Origin: Caulobacter radicis | GTDB lineage: Bacteria; Pseudomonadota; Alphaproteobacteria; Caulobacterales; Caulobacteraceae | Assembly: GCF_003094615.1 (NCBI RefSeq) | Contig: NZ_QDKO01000015.1 | Coordinates: 124,001-188,000 of the forward strand | Direction: 5' to 3' | Length of the DNA stretch: 64,000 nt | In this document: piece after piece, positions 1 through 8,717 of the stretch | Position numbering within the stretch: position 1 is the stretch's first letter | Layout: every line of letters begins with the position of its first letter | Notes under the pieces: model-generated | Told to the model about the DNA's origin: nothing | The model's input: the letters and a program-made list of their open reading frames with translations, nothing else | Database searches by the model: none | Position numbers and translations under genes: made by a program

Positions 1-30
1 AGACGTGTGGCTCATGTCTGGACCGCTCAT
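1..30 (-). CDS. Start of a gene translationally coupled to the ECF sigma factor (partial)
   Basis: Only the first ten codons are inside the window (M-S-G-P-D-M-S-H-T-S). The ATG overlaps the sigma-factor stop codon as ATGA, the usual sign of translational coupling. In FecI-type loci the gene in this place is normally a FecR-like membrane anti-sigma regulator. That identity is inferred from context; ten codons cannot show it. Confidence 0.35.
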   Translation of the reverse strand, partial: MSGPDMSHTS

Positions 31-536
31 TCCCCGGCCCTCGTACGCTTGGTCAGGTGGCCCATGGCCTTGAGAATATGCTTCTGCACGCCGCTGGTGG
101 TCATGCCGTAGAGCTGCGCCAACTCGGCCTGCTTCATGCCCTCCAGCCGGAACAGCAGGAAGATGGCGCGGGTGCGCTCGGGAAGCTCACGCAAGGCGTC
201 CGACACCTCGCCCAGGCGCTCGCGGCCCATCAGCACGCGGGCCGGATCGAGGGGCTCCAGGTCCAGCGGCTCGGCGCGGAGCTCGGCGCTATAGCTCGAC
301 CTCACACGCTCGCGTCTTGCCCTGTCCCGCAGCAGGTTGGCGGCCATCTGGAAGATGTAGGCGTCGGCGTTGTCCATCGTCCGCTCGCCGTCGGACAGGG
401 CCAGCTTGGCGAACAGCTCCTGGGTCATGTCCTCGGCGTCGCTGTGGCTGGCGGCGCGGCGCATGAAGAACGCCATCAGCGCGGGCCGATAGCGCCGATC
501 CAAGCTCCCCAGGTCCTGTTCACTCTTGGCCCGCAC
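27..536 (-). CDS. RNA polymerase sigma factor, ECF (FecI-like)
   Basis: A small sigma-70 family factor of about 169 residues that would direct core RNA polymerase to a limited regulon, often iron/TonB functions for FecI relatives. Region 2 is visible as LDRRYRPALMAFFMRR, then AEDMTQELFAKL and DAYIFQMAANLLRDRARR. Region 4 is visible as LRELPERTRAIFLLFRLEG followed by the helix-turn-helix AELAQLYGMTTSGVQKHI. The frame stays open far upstream, but that extension is not sigma-like. The GTG at 536 is the most reasonable start, with no strong ribosome-binding site, so the start is uncertain. It is followed by an ATGA-coupled gene leaving the window. Confidence 0.85.
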   Translation of the reverse strand: MRAKSEQDLGSLDRRYRPALMAFFMRRAASHSDAEDMTQELFAKLALSDGERTMDNADAYIFQMAANLLRDRARRERVRSSYSAELRAEPLDLEPLDPARVLMGRERLGEVSDALRELPERTRAIFLLFRLEGMKQAELAQLYGMTTSGVQKHILKAMGHLTKRTRAGE

Positions 537-616
537 GGTCCGTCTCGACAGCTTTCCCGGAGTGCATGACGCACATCCTCGCCGGATGCACACCAGCGGG
601 CGACGATTTTCTCGTC

Positions 617-1642
617 TCAGGTTCCGGTCAGTCGCTTGAGACGATCCCGCAGCGGCGTCTCCACCCAGCGCCAGGCCGCCCAGGACGCCGTCGGCAGCAC
701 GAAGAAGGCCAGCACGCAGAACCACAGCGGCAGGTCGCGCTTCCAGCCGTTCGGATAGATCGAGATCATCACGTACCAGCACGCCCAATGCAGGGCGTAG
801 AGCGGGTAGGACACCCCGCCCAGCCGCTCGCACAGCTTGGCCAGCCGGCCGCCGGGATCATAGGCGCCCAGCAGCACCAGAACCGGAAACAGCAAGGCGG
901 TGCAGGCGAAGTCGTAGAGGCCGTTGGCCACCGAGCTGGGCCAGACCGGCAGGAACAGCACAACCAGCAGCAGCGCCGCAGGCAGCCAGGTCTTGCGGGT
1001 GGCGAAGGCGGCGCGATGGCGCCAGCACATCCAGCCGATGGCGAAGGGAAAGGCCGCGCGCAGCACGCCCAGGCCGAAGGTCGCCTGGTCCCAGCCGGTC
1101 TGCAATCCGCCCATGCCGATGGCCACGAACAGCAGGGCCGCGCCCGACATCAGGATGAACATGATCACCGCCATGTCGGGCGCGCGGCGGAACGGATACC
1201 AGGCCAGGCTGACGAGCACCTCCAGGCACAGCGACCAGGCCAGCGGGTTGAAAGGGAACAGCGACGGGAAGGTGCCCGCCTCCATCGGCGCGAACTTGGG
1301 GATCAGCAGCAGGCCCTTGGCGAAGTCGGCCCAGGTCTCGGCGTCGCCCCTGCCGGTCAGCAGCGCGCCGGCCACCGTGGCGATGGCCAGCATCGGCCAG
1401 ACCCGCACCCAGCGGGCGACCAGGTACTTGCCGAACCCCATCCGGCGCTGCTCGAAGGCGTGGGCCAGCACGAAGCCGCTGAGGCAGAAGAAGAAATCGA
1501 CCGCCAGGTAGCCGTGGGCGAAATGCCCGCGCCGCCCCGACCAGTCGGCGATGTGGTAGAGCAGCACGCCCAGGGCCGCGACGCCGCGCAACCCGTCCAG
1601 GGCGGTGAACCGTCCTTCATCCCTGGTCGCCGCGATCGTCAC
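617..1642 (-). CDS. Membrane acyltransferase, acyltransferase-3 (OafA/NolL-like) family
   Basis: Predicted integral inner-membrane O-acyltransferase that transfers acetyl or similar acyl groups to sugars of surface polysaccharide; the substrate cannot be read from sequence. The N-terminus carries the family signature FTALDGLRGVAALGVLLYH, with the conserved His at the end of the first transmembrane segment, then YLAVDFFFCLSGFVLAHAF. About ten hydrophobic segments follow over 341 residues, the normal length for the family. The start is GTG at 1642 with no obvious Shine-Dalgarno. It lies 80 bp upstream of the sigma factor on the same strand. No glycan gene cluster is next to it. Confidence 0.85.
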   Translation of the reverse strand: MTIAATRDEGRFTALDGLRGVAALGVLLYHIADWSGRRGHFAHGYLAVDFFFCLSGFVLAHAFEQRRMGFGKYLVARWVRVWPMLAIATVAGALLTGRGDAETWADFAKGLLLIPKFAPMEAGTFPSLFPFNPLAWSLCLEVLVSLAWYPFRRAPDMAVIMFILMSGAALLFVAIGMGGLQTGWDQATFGLGVLRAAFPFAIGWMCWRHRAAFATRKTWLPAALLLVVLFLPVWPSSVANGLYDFACTALLFPVLVLLGAYDPGGRLAKLCERLGGVSYPLYALHWACWYVMISIYPNGWKRDLPLWFCVLAFFVLPTASWAAWRWVETPLRDRLKRLTGT

Positions 1643-1700
1643 CCGATGTTGGTGTCACGATGCGGGGGCGTGGGGCAACCCCTTACCGCCCCACCCTTTT

Positions 1701-1843
1701 CGTCATCCCGGCCGCAGCGAAGCGAAGAGCCGGGACCCAGGAGCGGCCGCAATGCGCCAGCTACTGCTTGCGGATCCAAACGTCGCGCCCGGTCCCCTGG
1801 GTCCCTGGTCTGCGGCGCTTCGCGCCTTCGCCAGGGATGACGA
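1701..1843. repeat. Intergenic inverted repeat (GTCATCCCGGCC type)
   Basis: The left part begins CGTCATCCCGGCCGCAGCGA and runs to GCCGGGACCCAG. The right part runs from CTGGGTCCCTGG to CCAGGGATGACG. The two halves form an imperfect inverted repeat of about 143 bp with no coding potential. It fills the 232-bp gap between the acyltransferase and ligD. Elements of this look are scattered through alphaproteobacterial genomes; the function is unknown, though the palindrome could end transcription from either side. Confidence 0.7.
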
Positions 1844-1874
1844 TGTTTGGGTGGGCGGCAAGTAAGGAGCCAAG

Positions 1875-4490
1875 CTACCCCAGCCGCTTGATCGCCGCCT
1901 TCAGGGCCCTGCCCGCCTCCGCATAGTCGGCCCAGGCCGTGCTCTTGCCGATCAGGTCGGGCGCGGTGCGGATCGTGAACCGCGTCGGATCAAGGCCCGC
2001 CTTCACCTGCGTCCAGTTCAGCGGCATCGACACCGTCGCCCGCGGCCTCGCCCGCGCCGACAGCGGGGCCACCGCCGTGCTGGTGCGGTCGTTGCGCAGG
2101 TAGTCGAGGAAGATGCGGCCTGCCCTCGCCTTCTTGCTCATGGTGATCAGGTAGCGGTCGGGCTCGTCGGCGGCCATGCGGGCGCAGACCTCGCGGGCGA
2201 AGGCCTTGGCCTGGTCCCAGGGAACCTTGTCCGACAGGGGCGTGACCACGTGCAGGCCCTTGCCGCCGGTGGTCTTGCAGAACGAGACGAGGCCCAGTTC
2301 CTCAAGCCGGTCGCGCATCTCGCGAGCAGCGACGATGACATCGTCGAAAGTCAGTTCCGGCGCCGGATCGAGGTCGAAGACCAGCCGGCCGGCGACCTCG
2401 GGATCGCCGGGCTGGCAGTTCCAGGGATGGATCTCGACAGCGGCGATCTGGGCGGCGGCGACCAGGGCCTCGACCCGGTCGAACTTGATGTAGGGCTGGC
2501 GATCGCCTTTGACCGTCACGGTCTCGATCAGCGACGACATCCCGCGCATGGCGTGGCGCTGGAAGAAGGTCTCGCCGCCGACGCCGTCGGGCACGCGGAT
2601 CACCGACGCCGGGCGTCCCTGGATGTGCGGCAGCATCCACTCTCCCACCACCTCGTAGTAGCGGGCGAGGTCGAGCTTGGTCGCCGGCTCGCCGTCGCCG
2701 GCGTCGGGCCACAGCGGCTTGTCGGGCTTAGAGATCGCGACGCCCAGCACGACGCTATTCGACCTGGCGGTCGCCTTCGGCGCCGGCTCGGCCAATTCCG
2801 CCTTGCCGGCCGGCACGGGGTCGGCCTCGACCTCCGAAGCGGGCTTATCCTCGCGCAGGCCCTTGAAGGCGGCCTGGCGGATCGCGCCCTCGCCGGTGAA
2901 GCCGGCATACTCGATCTCGGCCACCAGCTTGGGCTTCACCCAATGGATGTTGGCGGCGTCGCGCGGCGCGCCCCGCCCTTCGAACGGCGAGCGGTCGGTC
3001 TCCAGCGCCTTCAGCTTCGGCAGCAGCGTGGCGACCTTGTCCTTGCCAAAGCCCGTGCCGACGCGGCCGACATGCACCAGCCTGCCGTCGCGCATCACCC
3101 CGGCGATCAGCGAGCGGAAGGCCGTTCCCGTCGTGGTCCAGCCGCCGATCACCACCTCGTGGCCAGCCCGGCACTTGGCCTTGGTCCAGGTCTCGCTGCG
3201 CCCCGAACGATAAGGGGCGTCGAGCCGCTTGGAGATGATCCCCTCCAGCTCCAGCTTGCAGGCCGACAGCAGCACCGCGTCGCCCGCCGTCTCGAAATGG
3301 TCGACATAGCGCAGGCGAGGTTCGTCCTCGCCCAGCAGCGCCTTCAGCCGAGCCTTGCGCTCGCGCAGCGGCAGGCTCCGCAGATCCTCGGCCCCTTCGA
3401 ACAGCAGGTCGAAGGCGAAGAAGATGATCTCGCCCTCCCCGCCCTCGGCCAAGGCCGCCTGCAAGGCCGCGAAGTCGGGCTGGCCGGCCTCGTCCAGCAC
3501 TACGGCCTCGCCGTCGATGATCGCGTCGGGCAGGTCCGCGGCCGCCTCGGCGACCCCGGCGAACCTGTCGGTCCAGTCCAGGCCCTTGCGGGTTCGCAAG
3601 CTAGCGCGGCCGTCCTCGACGCGCAGTTGCAGGCGATAGCCGTCGAACTTGATCTCGTGGCCCCAGCCTTCGCCCGCCGGGGGGGGATCGACCGACTTGC
3701 ACAGCTGGGGCTCGATGAAGCGCGGCATGGCGTCGGCCTTGGTCGCTCCGGCCTTCTTGGCCGGCGCGAAGCTGCGCGTCTCCTCGGCTTCCTTGGACAG
3801 CGCCTCGCGTTCGGCCCTCGTGCGGGATTTCCACACCGCGTCCGCCTTGCCCTTGGACTTGAGGATGAAGGGCTTGGGCGCCTTGCCTTTTCCGGCAGCG
3901 ATATCCGCCATGCTGCGGCTTGAGGCGATCGAGCGGTCTTCCTCCAGGACGGCGTCTCCCTTTCCCGGCCTGGCCGCCTCGTCCTGGTGCTTGATCAGCA
4001 GCCAGTTGCTGCGCCTGCCCTTTCCGTCCTTGGCGTTGCGGTCGTGCTTCATGCGCACCAGCACCCAGCCGCCGTGCAGGCGCTCGCCCTCCAGCACGAA
4101 CTTCAGCTCGCCCTTCTGCAGCGCCTTGCCGACGTCCTCGAAACCCTTCTCAGGCGCCCAGTAGCCGCGGTCCCACAGCTGCACCGTGCCGCCGCCGTAC
4201 TGGCCCTTGGGTATCGTCCCCTCGAAGTCGCCGTAGTCGAGCGGGTGGTCCTCGACCTCCACCGACAGCCGCTTGTCGGCCGGATCCAGCGACGGCCCCT
4301 TGGTCACCGCCCAGGATTTCAGAACCCCGTCGACCTCCAGCCGGAAGTCGTAGTGCAGGCGGGTGGCGTCGTGCTTCTGGATGACGAATCGCAGGTGCGG
4401 CGCGGCCGCCACGGCGCGCTCGCCGCTGGGCTCGGCGGTCTTCTTGAAGTCGCGCTTGCGGCGGTATTCGGTCAGTTGCGACTGCGCCAT
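1875..4490 (-). CDS. ligD: ATP-dependent DNA ligase D (PE-ligase-polymerase)
   Basis: Multifunctional enzyme of bacterial non-homologous end joining, 871 residues. The N-terminal 3'-phosphoesterase domain (about 30-170) shows H40, H46 and D48 in [15 protein letters not shown] and H82 in [10 protein letters not shown] Lys/Arg-rich linker follows. The central ligase domain starts near residue 255; its adenylation Lys is K281 in EIKFDGYR. The C-terminal primase-polymerase domain has the metal-binding DLD of [12 protein letters not shown] and [11 protein letters not shown]. The domain order matches Pseudomonas LigD. The start chosen is ATG 4490, preceded by GGGA; the frame is open 32 codons further up but those residues do not look like the family. 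The partner Ku is not in this window. Confidence 0.95.
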   Translation of the reverse strand: MAQSQLTEYRRKRDFKKTAEPSGERAVAAAPHLRFVIQKHDATRLHYDFRLEVDGVLKSWAVTKGPSLDPADKRLSVEVEDHPLDYGDFEGTIPKGQYGGGTVQLWDRGYWAPEKGFEDVGKALQKGELKFVLEGERLHGGWVLVRMKHDRNAKDGKGRRSNWLLIKHQDEAARPGKGDAVLEEDRSIASSRSMADIAAGKGKAPKPFILKSKGKADAVWKSRTRAEREALSKEAEETRSFAPAKKAGATKADAMPRFIEPQLCKSVDPPPAGEGWGHEIKFDGYRLQLRVEDGRASLRTRKGLDWTDRFAGVAEAAADLPDAIIDGEAVVLDEAGQPDFAALQAALAEGGEGEIIFFAFDLLFEGAEDLRSLPLRERKARLKALLGEDEPRLRYVDHFETAGDAVLLSACKLELEGIISKRLDAPYRSGRSETWTKAKCRAGHEVVIGGWTTTGTAFRSLIAGVMRDGRLVHVGRVGTGFGKDKVATLLPKLKALETDRSPFEGRGAPRDAANIHWVKPKLVAEIEYAGFTGEGAIRQAAFKGLREDKPASEVEADPVPAGKAELAEPAPKATARSNSVVLGVAISKPDKPLWPDAGDGEPATKLDLARYYEVVGEWMLPHIQGRPASVIRVPDGVGGETFFQRHAMRGMSSLIETVTVKGDRQPYIKFDRVEALVAAAQIAAVEIHPWNCQPGDPEVAGRLVFDLDPAPELTFDDVIVAAREMRDRLEELGLVSFCKTTGGKGLHVVTPLSDKVPWDQAKAFAREVCARMAADEPDRYLITMSKKARAGRIFLDYLRNDRTSTAVAPLSARARPRATVSMPLNWTQVKAGLDPTRFTIRTAPDLIGKSTAWADYAEAGRALKAAIKRLG

Positions 4491-4658
4491 TTTCCCGATC
4501 CCTGTCTGAAAACAAGAGTCTCCGAGCGCATGAACGGTTCCCCTCCGCGCCGTGACGTGTTTCAGTGGACCAATTGTCAATGACACCGGTTTCCATTAGA
4601 GACAGCGCAGGTCCGACGAACGGGCCAGCCATGAGTAATTCGAGGGAGGCTACGCGGC

Positions 4659-5474
4659 GTGACCGTTTCTGAGGCGCAAAGCGACCTATTCGCACCGGCG
4701 TCGATCGCCCCCCAATTCGTTGAAGCCCGACAGAAGGGCGTTTCGGTTCCCGGCTATCCCGGCGGCGCCCTGCCCCAGTCGATGGCCGACGGCTACGCGG
4801 TGCAGGACATCGCCATCGACCTATGGCCCGACGAGCTGGTCGGCTGGAAGGTCGGCCTGGTTCCCCCGCAGCACCGCGAGCGCCTGGGCGTCGACCGCCT
4901 GGCCGGCTGCATCTTCAAGAAGAACGTCTGGGACGCCGGCGCCGAGCCGACCCCGTTCCGCGCCATCGCCGGCGGCTTCACCGCCGTCGAGGCCGAGTTC
5001 ATCATCCGCCTGTCCAAGGACGCGCCCGAGGGCAAGACCGAGTGGACGGCGGAAGAAGCCGCCGACTATGTCGGCGAGCTGATCCTCGGCGTCGAGATCG
5101 CCGGCAGCCCGCTCAAGACCATCAACGAGCTGGGCCCGCCCATCGTCGTCTCCGACTTCGGCAACAACGACGGCCAGATCCTGGGTCCGGTCATCGAGAA
5201 CTGGCGCGAGATCGGCTGGGAAGCCATGCCGGCAGAGACCTTCGTCAACGGCGTGAGCGTCGGCAAGGGCGGCGCGACCTCGATCCCCGGCTCGCCGCTG
5301 GCGGCCCTGGCCTTCCTGCTCGGCCACGTCGCCTCGCGCGGCCGGCCGCTGAAGAAGGGCATGCTGGTCACCACCGGCGCCAGCACCGGCATCCACGACG
5401 TAGCGGCCGGCGACGAGTCGACCATAAGCTTCGGCCCGCTGGGCGAGGTCCGCTGCAGGGCGGTCCCCGCCTGA
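4659..5474 (+). CDS. FAH-family hydratase (2-keto-4-pentenoate hydratase-like)
   Basis: A 271-residue protein of the fumarylacetoacetate hydrolase/MhpD fold, which adds water to or hydrolyses 2-oxo acids using a divalent metal. The metal site is indicated by AVEAEFIIRL near residue 110 and LGVEIAGSPL near residue 145; LPGSPLAAL-like and KKGMLVTTGAST segments match the hydratase C-terminus. The start is GTG 4659 behind a strong GAGGGAGG at 4643-4650. It lies 60 bp upstream of an MFS acid transporter, so the pair probably takes up and degrades an organic or sugar acid. The exact substrate is not determinable here. Confidence 0.8.
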   Translation: MTVSEAQSDLFAPASIAPQFVEARQKGVSVPGYPGGALPQSMADGYAVQDIAIDLWPDELVGWKVGLVPPQHRERLGVDRLAGCIFKKNVWDAGAEPTPFRAIAGGFTAVEAEFIIRLSKDAPEGKTEWTAEEAADYVGELILGVEIAGSPLKTINELGPPIVVSDFGNNDGQILGPVIENWREIGWEAMPAETFVNGVSVGKGGATSIPGSPLAALAFLLGHVASRGRPLKKGMLVTTGASTGIHDVAAGDESTISFGPLGEVRCRAVPA

Positions 5475-5534
5475 CGGCGGGCCGCCGCAAAACAACAAAC
5501 CAGAACAAAGACTAGGGTAAGGAAGACGAAGTCC

Positions 5535-6809
5535 ATGGACGTATCCGCGGCCCCCGCGCCGTCTGAAAAGATCGGGCGCTATCGCTGGGTGATCGTCAGC
5601 CTGCTGTTCGCGGCGATGGTCATCAACTATGTGGACCGGCAGACCATCGGCCTGCTCAAGCCGAATCTCTCCAAGGAGTTCGGCTGGAGCGAGGGCGACT
5701 ACGCCGACCTCGTCTTCTACTTCCAGCTCTCCTACGCCATCGCCTACCTGGCGTGGGGCAAGATCATGGACAAGATCGGGGCCCGCTGGGGCTTCGGCAT
5801 CGCCTTCGCCATCTGGCAGATCGCCCACATCGCCCACGCCGGCGCGCGCGGACTGTCGGGCTTCATCTTCGCCCGCATGGGCCTGGGCGTCGGCGAGGCC
5901 GGCGGCTTCCCGGGCGGCATCAAGGCCGTGGCCGAATGGTTCCCCAAGAAGGAACGAGCCTTCGCCACCGGCATCTTCAACGCCGGCACCAATATCGGCG
6001 CCATCGTCACCCCGCTGGTCGTGCCGGGCATCACCCTGGCCTTCGGCTGGCAGATGGCCTTCATCGTCACCGGCGTCGCCGGCCTGGTCTGGCTGCCGAT
6101 CTGGCTGCTGGTCTACCGCCGCCCGCGCGAACACAAGAAGCTGGGCGCGGCCGAACTGGCCCATATCGAGCAGGATCCGGCCGACCCCGTCGAGAAGATC
6201 GGCTGGGCCAAGCTGCTGACCAAGCGCGAGACCTGGGCCTACTCGCTCGGCAAGTTCCTGATCGACCCGATCTGGTGGATGTTCCTGTTCTGGCTGCCTG
6301 ACTTCCTGGGCAAGCGCTACGGCCTGGACCTCAAGACCTTCGGCCCGCCGCTGATCGCCATCTACCTGCTGAGCGACGTCGGCAGCGTCGGCGGCGGCTG
6401 GCTGTCGTCGAACCTGATGAAGCGCGGCTGGAGCATCAACGCCGCCCGCAAGACGACCATGCTGGTCTGCGCCCTGCTGGCCGTGCCGGTGATGTTCGCC
6501 TCGTTCGCCAGCAACGTCTGGCTGGCCGTGCTGATCATCGGCGTGGCGACCGCGGCCCACCAGGGCTTCTCGGCCAACCTCTACACCCTGCCCTCCGACG
6601 TCTTCCCGCGCGCCGCCGTCGGCTCGGTGGTCGGCATCGGCGGCATGCTGGGCGCCCTGGGCGGCATGGTGTTCTCCAAGTACATCGGCAAGGTGCTGGA
6701 GGACATCGGCACCTACACCCCGATCTTCGTGGTCGCCGGCACGGCCTATCTGGTCGCCCTGCTGGTGGTGCACCTGCTGAGCCCCAAGATGGAGCCGGTG
6801 AAGATCTGA
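5535..6809 (+). CDS. MFS transporter, anion:cation symporter (hexuronate ExuT-like)
   Basis: A 424-residue inner-membrane transporter with twelve hydrophobic segments and a short central cytoplasmic loop. Family hallmarks are VINYVDRQTIGLL in TM1, WGKIMDKIGARWG in the TM2-3 loop, and FARMGLGVGEAGGFPGGIK, characteristic of the anion:cation symporter group that includes ExuT and GudP. Expected role: proton-driven uptake of a sugar acid or other organic anion. It follows the FAH-family gene at 60 bp and is closed by a strong terminator at 6833-6865, so the two genes probably form one transcription unit. The substrate is inferred from family only. Confidence 0.85.
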   Translation: MDVSAAPAPSEKIGRYRWVIVSLLFAAMVINYVDRQTIGLLKPNLSKEFGWSEGDYADLVFYFQLSYAIAYLAWGKIMDKIGARWGFGIAFAIWQIAHIAHAGARGLSGFIFARMGLGVGEAGGFPGGIKAVAEWFPKKERAFATGIFNAGTNIGAIVTPLVVPGITLAFGWQMAFIVTGVAGLVWLPIWLLVYRRPREHKKLGAAELAHIEQDPADPVEKIGWAKLLTKRETWAYSLGKFLIDPIWWMFLFWLPDFLGKRYGLDLKTFGPPLIAIYLLSDVGSVGGGWLSSNLMKRGWSINAARKTTMLVCALLAVPVMFASFASNVWLAVLIIGVATAAHQGFSANLYTLPSDVFPRAAVGSVVGIGGMLGALGGMVFSKYIGKVLEDIGTYTPIFVVAGTAYLVALLVVHLLSPKMEPVKI

Positions 6810-6832
6810 TCTTCGCCCCTCCGCTGAGATCG

Positions 6833-6865
6833 AGCCCCCGGACGCAGCCGCGCCGGGGGCTTTTT
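6833..6865 (+). terminator. Rho-independent terminator after the MFS transporter
   Basis: AGCCCCCGG at 6833-6841 pairs with CCGGGGGCT at 6853-6861 around an 11-nt loop and runs into TTTTT. It sits 24 bp after the stop codon and points in the direction of transcription. Confidence 0.9.
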
Positions 6866-6926
6866 CGTTGTGCATTTCGCCCGCCGGCGCCGTGACCTCG
6901 CCGCGATCACGGCCTAGATTGGATGT

Positions 6927-7997
6927 ATGACAACGTTGTCTCCCACTACGACCGCCCCGCTCAACGTCGCCCTCGTCGGCTACGGCTATGTCGGCAAGAC
7001 CTTTCACGCCCCGCTGATCACCACGACGCCGGGCCTCGTCCTGCACACGGTGGTGTCGAGCGACCCGGCCAAGGTGCTTGCCGACCACCCGGAAGCCAGG
7101 GTCGTCGCCAGCCTCGACGAGGCGCTGGCCGATCCGGCGATCGACCTGGTGGTGATCGCCACCCCCAACGACCTGCACGCCCCGCAGGGCCAGGCGGCCC
7201 TCTCCGCCGGCAAGCACGTGGTGATCGACAAGCCGTTCACCGTCACGCTGGACGAGGCCCGCGCCCTGATCGCCTCGGCCGAGACCCATGACCGCCTGCT
7301 GTCGGTGTTCCACAACCGTCGCTGGGACGCCGACTTCCTGACGCTCAAGGGCCTGATCGCCGATGGCGCGCTGGGTGAGGTGACGCAGTACGAAAGCCAC
7401 TTCGACCGCTTCCGCCCCGTGGTCCGCGACCGCTGGCGCGAGCGAGCGGGTCCGGGCGCCGGCGCCTGGTTCGACCTTGGCCCGCACCTGCTGGACCAGG
7501 CGCTGCAACTGTTCGGCGCGCCGCTGGCGGTCAACGCCGACATCGGCGTCCAGCGCCAGGGCGCGGGGGCCGACGACTATTTCCACGTGACGCTGCGCTA
7601 TCCGGCCCTGCGGGTGATCCTGCATGGCAGCCTGCTGACCGCCGCGGCCGACCTGCGCCTAGCCGTGCACGGCACGAAGGGCAGCTTCGTCAAGCAGGGC
7701 CTCGACGCCCAGGAAGATGCGCTCAAGCGCGGCCTCACCCCCGCCGACGAGGGCTTTGGCCTGGATCCCCGCCCCGGGACCCTGACCCGCGCCGACGGCG
7801 ACGCCCTGACCAGCGAGGTCGTCGAAGGCCGGCGCGGCGACTACGCGGCCTATTACGCCGGCGTCCGCGACGCGATCCTGACCGGCGCGGCCAATCCCGT
7901 CCCGGCCCGCGAGGCCCTGCAGGTGATGGAGCTTCTGGACCTGGCCGCCCGCTCGGCCGCCGAGCGCCGCGAGCTTTCGGTCGAGGCCGCCCGATGA
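6927..7997 (+). CDS. Gfo/Idh/MocA-family NAD(P)-dependent oxidoreductase (YdgJ-like)
   Basis: A 356-residue cytoplasmic dehydrogenase. The N-terminal Rossmann fold shows the nucleotide-binding GYGYVGKTFHAP near residues 18-29. The conserved dyad appears as DKPFTVT (K102-P103), and the C-terminal substrate domain has WFDLGPHLLDQ, where the His-x3-Asp pair is normally catalytic. The overall pattern is closest to YdgJ/scyllo-inositol dehydrogenase-type proteins, so a polyol or sugar substrate is likely but unproven. No Shine-Dalgarno precedes the ATG; a TAGATT hexamer lies 7 bp upstream, so the message may be leaderless. The gene overlaps the next by 4 bp (ATGA). Confidence 0.88.
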   Translation: MTTLSPTTTAPLNVALVGYGYVGKTFHAPLITTTPGLVLHTVVSSDPAKVLADHPEARVVASLDEALADPAIDLVVIATPNDLHAPQGQAALSAGKHVVIDKPFTVTLDEARALIASAETHDRLLSVFHNRRWDADFLTLKGLIADGALGEVTQYESHFDRFRPVVRDRWRERAGPGAGAWFDLGPHLLDQALQLFGAPLAVNADIGVQRQGAGADDYFHVTLRYPALRVILHGSLLTAAADLRLAVHGTKGSFVKQGLDAQEDALKRGLTPADEGFGLDPRPGTLTRADGDALTSEVVEGRRGDYAAYYAGVRDAILTGAANPVPAREALQVMELLDLAARSAAERRELSVEAAR

Positions 7998-8485
7998 ATT
8001 GCAAGGACGACCTGGACCGCATCGCCGCCCAGGAGGCCAGCCTGGTCTTCCCGCGCTTCGACCTCGACGCCGCCTGGGCCCTGGGCGCGGGCCTGCGCGA
8101 CGCGGCCCTGGCCCGCAAGGCGCCGCTAGCCATCGACATCTCGCTGCGCGACCGGCCGCTGTTCCACGCCGCCCTGCCCGGCTCGACCGGCGAGAACGCC
8201 GACTGGATCCGCCGCAAGCGCAACACCGTGCTGCATTTCTCCAAGAGTTCGTACGGGATCGGCCTGGCCCTGGCGGCCAAGGGCGAGACGCTCGAGGCCA
8301 AGCACGGCCTGCCGACGCGGGACTACGCCGCCCACGGCGGCGGCTTTCCGCTGCTGGTGAAGGGCCTGGGTTGCATCGGCGCGGTCACCGTCTCGGGCCT
8401 GCCGCAACGCCAGGACCACGTGCTGGTGGTCGAGGCCCTGGCGCTTGTGCTGGGCAAGGAGCTGGACGACCTAGCGCTGGGGTAG
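7994..8485 (+). CDS. UPF0303/HbpS-like (heme-degrading-type) domain protein
   Basis: A 163-residue soluble protein with the UPF0303 signature: RPLFHAALPGSTGENADWI, then RRKRNTVLHFSKSSYGIGL, and a C-terminal GGGFPLLVKGLGCIGAVTVSGLPQ. The fold is shared with HbpS/GlcG proteins, some of which bind heme or cofactors, but no enzymatic activity can be claimed from sequence. It overlaps the upstream oxidoreductase stop codon (ATGA), so both are probably made together. The unit ends at a palindromic repeat. Confidence 0.82.
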   Translation: MNCKDDLDRIAAQEASLVFPRFDLDAAWALGAGLRDAALARKAPLAIDISLRDRPLFHAALPGSTGENADWIRRKRNTVLHFSKSSYGIGLALAAKGETLEAKHGLPTRDYAAHGGGFPLLVKGLGCIGAVTVSGLPQRQDHVLVVEALALVLGKELDDLALG

Positions 8486-8492
8486 CCTGGAA

Positions 8493-8629
8493 GGAACCTC
8501 CCCCTGTGGGGGAGGCGATCGCGAAGCGATCGGTGGGGGGACGTGGCCGCGAGCCTTCCTCCAAAGCGGAGGCTGAAAATGCCCCCCCTCCGGCCCTTCG
8601 GGCCACCTCCCCCAGAGGGGGAGGATCTT
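8493..8629. repeat. Palindromic intergenic repeat, cctccccc family, copy 1
   Basis: The left end reads CCTCCCCCTGTGGGGGAGG followed by GCGATCGCGAAGCGATCGGT. The right end reads CCTCCCCCAGAGGGGGAGG preceded by GGCCCTTCGGGCC. Each end is itself a hairpin, joined by about 50 bp. It lies just after the UPF0303 stop codon and fills most of the 232-bp gap before the next gene. Five more copies occur in this window. Confidence 0.85.
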
Positions 8630-8717
8630 TGCCCAGTCCCCACTTTTCGCGCACGGCCTAGCCTCCCCCGCCCGCCGCCCCTAAAAACGGACTCGCCGTT
8701 TTCGTGGGGACCTCGAC

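Noticed and set aside
4821..7625. Very long open frame (over 900 codons) on the minus strand opposite the FAH, MFS and oxidoreductase genes
   Set aside because: High-GC codon bias leaves antisense frames open. The product is low-complexity (H, G, D, R, Q-rich), has no motif, and the opposite strand carries three clear families.
8493..8629. Repeat clusters as a CRISPR array
   Set aside because: Copies are single, kilobases apart and internally palindromic, with no regular repeat-spacer pattern and no cas genes.
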